Shown: positions 48,856 to 50,935 of the stretch, piece after piece
How the letters are laid out: every line of letters starts with the position of its first letter
Position numbering within the stretch: position 1 is the first letter of the stretch
Assembly (NCBI GenBank): GCA_021799485.1
Contig: JAJZAK010000013.1
Coordinates: forward strand, 1 to 50,935
DNA: 50,935 nt
Source: a bacterium
Lineage (GTDB): Bacteria > Elusimicrobiota > Elusimicrobia > UBA1565 > UBA9628
Direction of reading: 5' to 3'
Translations under genes and position numbers: made by a program
The notes under the pieces: model-generated
Database searches by the model: none
What the model was told of the DNA's origin: nothing
Seen by the model: the letters and a program-made list of their open reading frames with translations, nothing else

Positions 48856-49452
48856 TTAAAGGCATCGAAAGGCCGCAGCCTTCCGGAGGGCGGCCGCTTC
48901 GTTGAATTGGCGCGCGGGCCAAAAAACCTCCAGGCGCGCCCACCTCCGGGAGGAAGGACAGCGCTTGAACACAAGAAGGCTTTCGTAGGCGATGTCTTTT
49001 TCGTCGGCCGCTCCGTAGCTCAGCCGGGATGTCGCGGGGATGAGCCAGACAGGGGATGCGCCCGCAGGAGCCGTGATTTTACGAGGGCGAAGCGAACGGG
49101 GCACGGCGTTTCTTTCCGTGATCATGCCGGGGTAGGCCGCCGGGCCCTCATAGAGCATGTTGACGCGAGTGATTTCCGATTCCGTCTTGCGACGCGCTTG
49201 CGTGTCGTCGAGGCCTTCTTGGATGCGCAGGCGAATCTGGACGGCGCCGGAGGACGCGGCAATTCGCCAGAGCTGGGGTGTCCCCGAGCCGTCCTCGTCG
49301 AGGGAGCGGACGGATTCGATGGCGGCCAAGGCGTAGGGAGTCCATTCGAATCTCCGCGCCGCCAGTGCCTCGGCAAGGTTGCCGGCCGGATGGGACGCGG
49401 CGGACGCAGCGAGGGCGAGGAAAAAGGGGATGGCGGCGGCAGCAGGGCGCAT
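48856..49452 (-). CDS. exported protein of unknown function
   Basis: This 198-residue protein has a signal peptide (PFFLALAASAAS, cleavage near ASHP). I do not recognise a family. The mature part has short beta-like segments and many Arg/Ala residues, and Cys occurs only near the C-terminus (FKRCPSS, FRCL). It lies between the sulfatase-fold gene, which it meets with a one-base overlap, and the TPR gene, 15 bases on, so it belongs to their operon. Confidence 0.6.
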   Translation of the reverse strand: MRPAAAAIPFFLALAASAASHPAGNLAEALAARRFEWTPYALAAIESVRSLDEDGSGTPQLWRIAASSGAVQIRLRIQEGLDDTQARRKTESEITRVNMLYEGPAAYPGMITERNAVPRSLRPRKITAPAGASPVWLIPATSRLSYGAADEKDIAYESLLVFKRCPSSRRWARLEVFWPARQFNEAAALRKAAAFRCL

Positions 49453-50756
49453 TAAACCGGCGACTTCATGCCAAGAGATTTGAAAAGCCGTCTGGTGAGT
49501 TCTCGGGCGAGCCCCGGCTTTTCCTTGCGAAGGTCGTGGCGCTCTCCGGGGTCCGATTTTAGGTCGTACAGTTCGCCGCGAAGATTTTCGAGGTCGTAGA
49601 TCAGCTTGAGCCCCTCGGCCGTTCTTAGGGAGCGCTTGAAGCTCTGGAGAAGAAAGTCCGTCTCGGAGACGGCCTCTCGCGTGGATGCCTGGCCCTTCAT
49701 GAGGGGGACGAGGTCTTGCCCCTTGATCTGGGCCTTCAGTCGAGGCGTGATCCGCAAACGGCAGAGATCGAGCAAGGTCGGCATGACGTCCACGAGGCGC
49801 ACCTGGGACTTGATCATCCTCCCCGGAAGGCCCGGGACATGGATGATGAGCGGCACGTGGACGAGTTCCTCATAAAGCGTCATGCCGTGGTCGAAGCCGC
49901 CGTGTTCATAATATTGGTCGCCGTGGTCCGCGATGACGACGATCACGGTGCGATCGAGCAGGCCGGGGATGCGTTGGAGGGCGTTCAAGAATTTCCCGAA
50001 TTTTTCGTCAGCCCGCAAAACCTTCTCGTCGTAGAGCGCGCGCCAGAAACTCGCGTCGGCCTGAGTGATGCGGATGGGCTCTCCCTTGATCGTCTTCATG
50101 CGCAGCGCAAGGAATTCTTTTAAGGACCCGGTGAAGGGGCCGTGATAATGAGGATCGGCGAAGCGGCTTTTGATCTTATCCGTCTCGATATATTGGCCGT
50201 GGACGTCGTAGCCGTGGGCGAAAAGAAAAAACGGGCGTTTGTCCGGGCGCCGAATCCAGTCGAGGGACAAAGGGAATGTCAGCCGGAAGCCGTCGAAGGT
50301 GTCCGAGTCGAAATAAATGTCGAAGCCGCGGGAGAAGCCGAAGCTCCCCTCAAGACCGCCGCCTCCCGTGAAGGCCGCGGTGCGGTAGCCGTTGTCGCGG
50401 AAGGCCTCGGCCATGGTCTCCATCCGGCGCGGGAGAGTCGCCAGTTCCCGGCGGTCCTCGGTGAAGACGGAGAATTTATTCGTGAGCTGGTGCTGGCGCG
50501 GGTAGGTGGAGGTGAAAAAAGAGGCCATCGAAGGCAGCGTCCAGGGCGCCTGCGTGACGGCGTTCGAAAAAAGATAGGACCGTCCGGCCAGACGGTCCAA
50601 GTTCGGGGTCAAGGGGCGCTTCTGGCCCAGGGCCCCCAGCCGGTCCGCGCGCAGGGCGTCGAAGGAGATGATGATGACGTTGAGAGGGCGCGGCGGCGGG
50701 TTTCGCGCGGCGGCGGCGCGCAGGAGCAAGAAAAGAAAGATCGCCCAAAGACGCAT
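49452..50756 (-). CDS. sulfatase-fold (alkaline phosphatase superfamily) hydrolase
   Basis: This 434-residue exported enzyme has a signal peptide and then the metal-binding opening NVIIISFDALRADRLGALG. The nucleophile segment reads APWTLPSMASFFTSTYP where sulfatases have C/S-x-P-x-R, so formylglycine cannot form. Thr is the likely nucleophile, as in phosphodiesterases and phosphoethanolamine transferases of the superfamily. Later blocks are VIVVIADHGDQYYEHGGFDHG (metal ligands) and HVPLIIHVPG. The adjacency to a sulfation locus invites a link, but the altered motif argues against sulfate ester cleavage. It is the first gene of the minus-strand trio. Confidence 0.85.
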   Translation of the reverse strand: MRLWAIFLFLLLRAAAARNPPPRPLNVIIISFDALRADRLGALGQKRPLTPNLDRLAGRSYLFSNAVTQAPWTLPSMASFFTSTYPRQHQLTNKFSVFTEDRRELATLPRRMETMAEAFRDNGYRTAAFTGGGGLEGSFGFSRGFDIYFDSDTFDGFRLTFPLSLDWIRRPDKRPFFLFAHGYDVHGQYIETDKIKSRFADPHYHGPFTGSLKEFLALRMKTIKGEPIRITQADASFWRALYDEKVLRADEKFGKFLNALQRIPGLLDRTVIVVIADHGDQYYEHGGFDHGMTLYEELVHVPLIIHVPGLPGRMIKSQVRLVDVMPTLLDLCRLRITPRLKAQIKGQDLVPLMKGQASTREAVSETDFLLQSFKRSLRTAEGLKLIYDLENLRGELYDLKSDPGERHDLRKEKPGLARELTRRLFKSLGMKSPV

Positions 50757-50816
50757 AGGATCGAGGAGCTCTCGATATTCTACACATTCGGCGGGGCCAC
50801 GGCCGATCGGGAGTCT

Positions 50817-50916
50817 TGTCTAACACAAGATGAGCCTGAAGCTGGGGCAGTTTCTAACACAAATGAGCCTGAAATGACGTCATTAAGGCGCGACAGGGCC
50901 GTGGTAACTTCGAGGC
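50817..50916 (+). mobile_element. probable left end of an IS21-type element
   Basis: The sequence TGTCTAACACAAG begins a region with two near-identical direct repeats, taacacaagatgagcctgaa (50821-50840) and a 19-base copy lacking one g (50855-50873). Multiple terminal repeats beginning TGT are typical of IS21-family ends. A short open frame starting MTVTMD follows at 50917. Confidence 0.55.
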
Positions 50917-50935
50917 ATGACTGTGACCATGGACG
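50917..50935 (+). CDS. start of a possible istA-type transposase, cut by the window
   Basis: Only MTVTMD is visible before the window ends. Position right after the terminal repeats is the only reason to call it istA-like; the ribosome site (gaggc) is weak. Confidence 0.35.

Noticed and set aside
50873-50884. AATGACGTCATT as a seventh Crp/Fnr operator
   Set aside because: There is no 4-base spacer between the half-sites and it lies within the probable insertion-sequence end.

Overview
This is a GC-rich bacterial chromosome segment carrying about 47 protein genes, packed tightly and often overlapping by 1 to 4 bases. Outer-membrane barrels, TolC, periplasmic c-type cytochromes and a sigma-54 system indicate a diderm, respiring bacterium. 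The many radical SAM (rSAM) genes, the short divergent RpoN and the TTG/GTG starts do not fit a well-studied proteobacterium. An uncultivated lineage such as Elusimicrobiota is a possible guess, but nothing here proves it. I saw no rRNA, tRNA or CRISPR array, and no gene-free stretch longer than 300 bases.

Region 1 (1-13.8 kb) is an envelope and sigma-54 block. It holds a hemerythrin-like protein, a porin, an SRPBCC protein, a YceI protein, a short RpoN, an NtrB/NtrC-type pair, an orphan receiver, a TolC-RND efflux operon with no adaptor gene, two DUF2892 proteins and a PAP2-like protein. Well-spaced -24/-12 elements (TGGC-N7-TTGC type) precede the porin, yceI, rpoN, the receiver-tolC-RND operon and the haem-bearing barrel gene at 14007. 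This looks like a local, autoregulated sigma-54 regulon.

Region 2 (13.8-28.7 kb) is respiratory. It holds a haem-carrying outer-membrane barrel, monohaem cytochromes, a CDGSH protein, a DUF488 protein, a Crp/Fnr regulator, a KASIII enzyme, a B12-type rSAM, a LysR regulator, a CBS protein and a six-gene electron-transfer operon: cytochrome c, cytochrome c, pentahaem cytochrome, Mo-oxidoreductase-like subunit, FeS subunit and NrfD. The last four resemble alternative complex III or Qrc-type complexes.

Region 3 (28.6-47.3 kb) looks like a biosynthetic locus. An AhbD/NirJ-like rSAM is coupled to a second rSAM. A five-gene minus-strand operon follows: TatD-linked rSAM, rSAM, RlmN-like rSAM fused to isochorismatase, tyrosine phenol-lyase-like enzyme, ketoacyl synthase. 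Divergent from it is a nine-gene plus-strand operon: B12-type rSAM, two methyltransferases, sulfotransferase, pentein enzyme, sulfotransferase, then cysC, cysD and cysN homologues that would supply PAPS. I infer a pathway making a sulfated small molecule or lipid of unknown structure.

Six copies of the palindrome TATGAC-N4-GTCATA (one with C for the first T) tie regions 2 and 3 together. They precede the haem-barrel gene, cytochrome gene, DUF488 gene, rSAM-KASIII-Crp operon, AhbD-like operon and the divergent biosynthetic operons. In each a -10 box sits where a class II Crp/Fnr promoter needs it, and in four the predicted transcript starts on the A of the ATG. The Crp/Fnr protein of this window is the obvious candidate regulator and would be autoregulated.

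Region 4 (47.3-50.9 kb) holds a TPR protein, a small secreted protein and a sulfatase-fold enzyme with Thr at the nucleophile position. The window ends in what looks like the left end of an IS21-type element.
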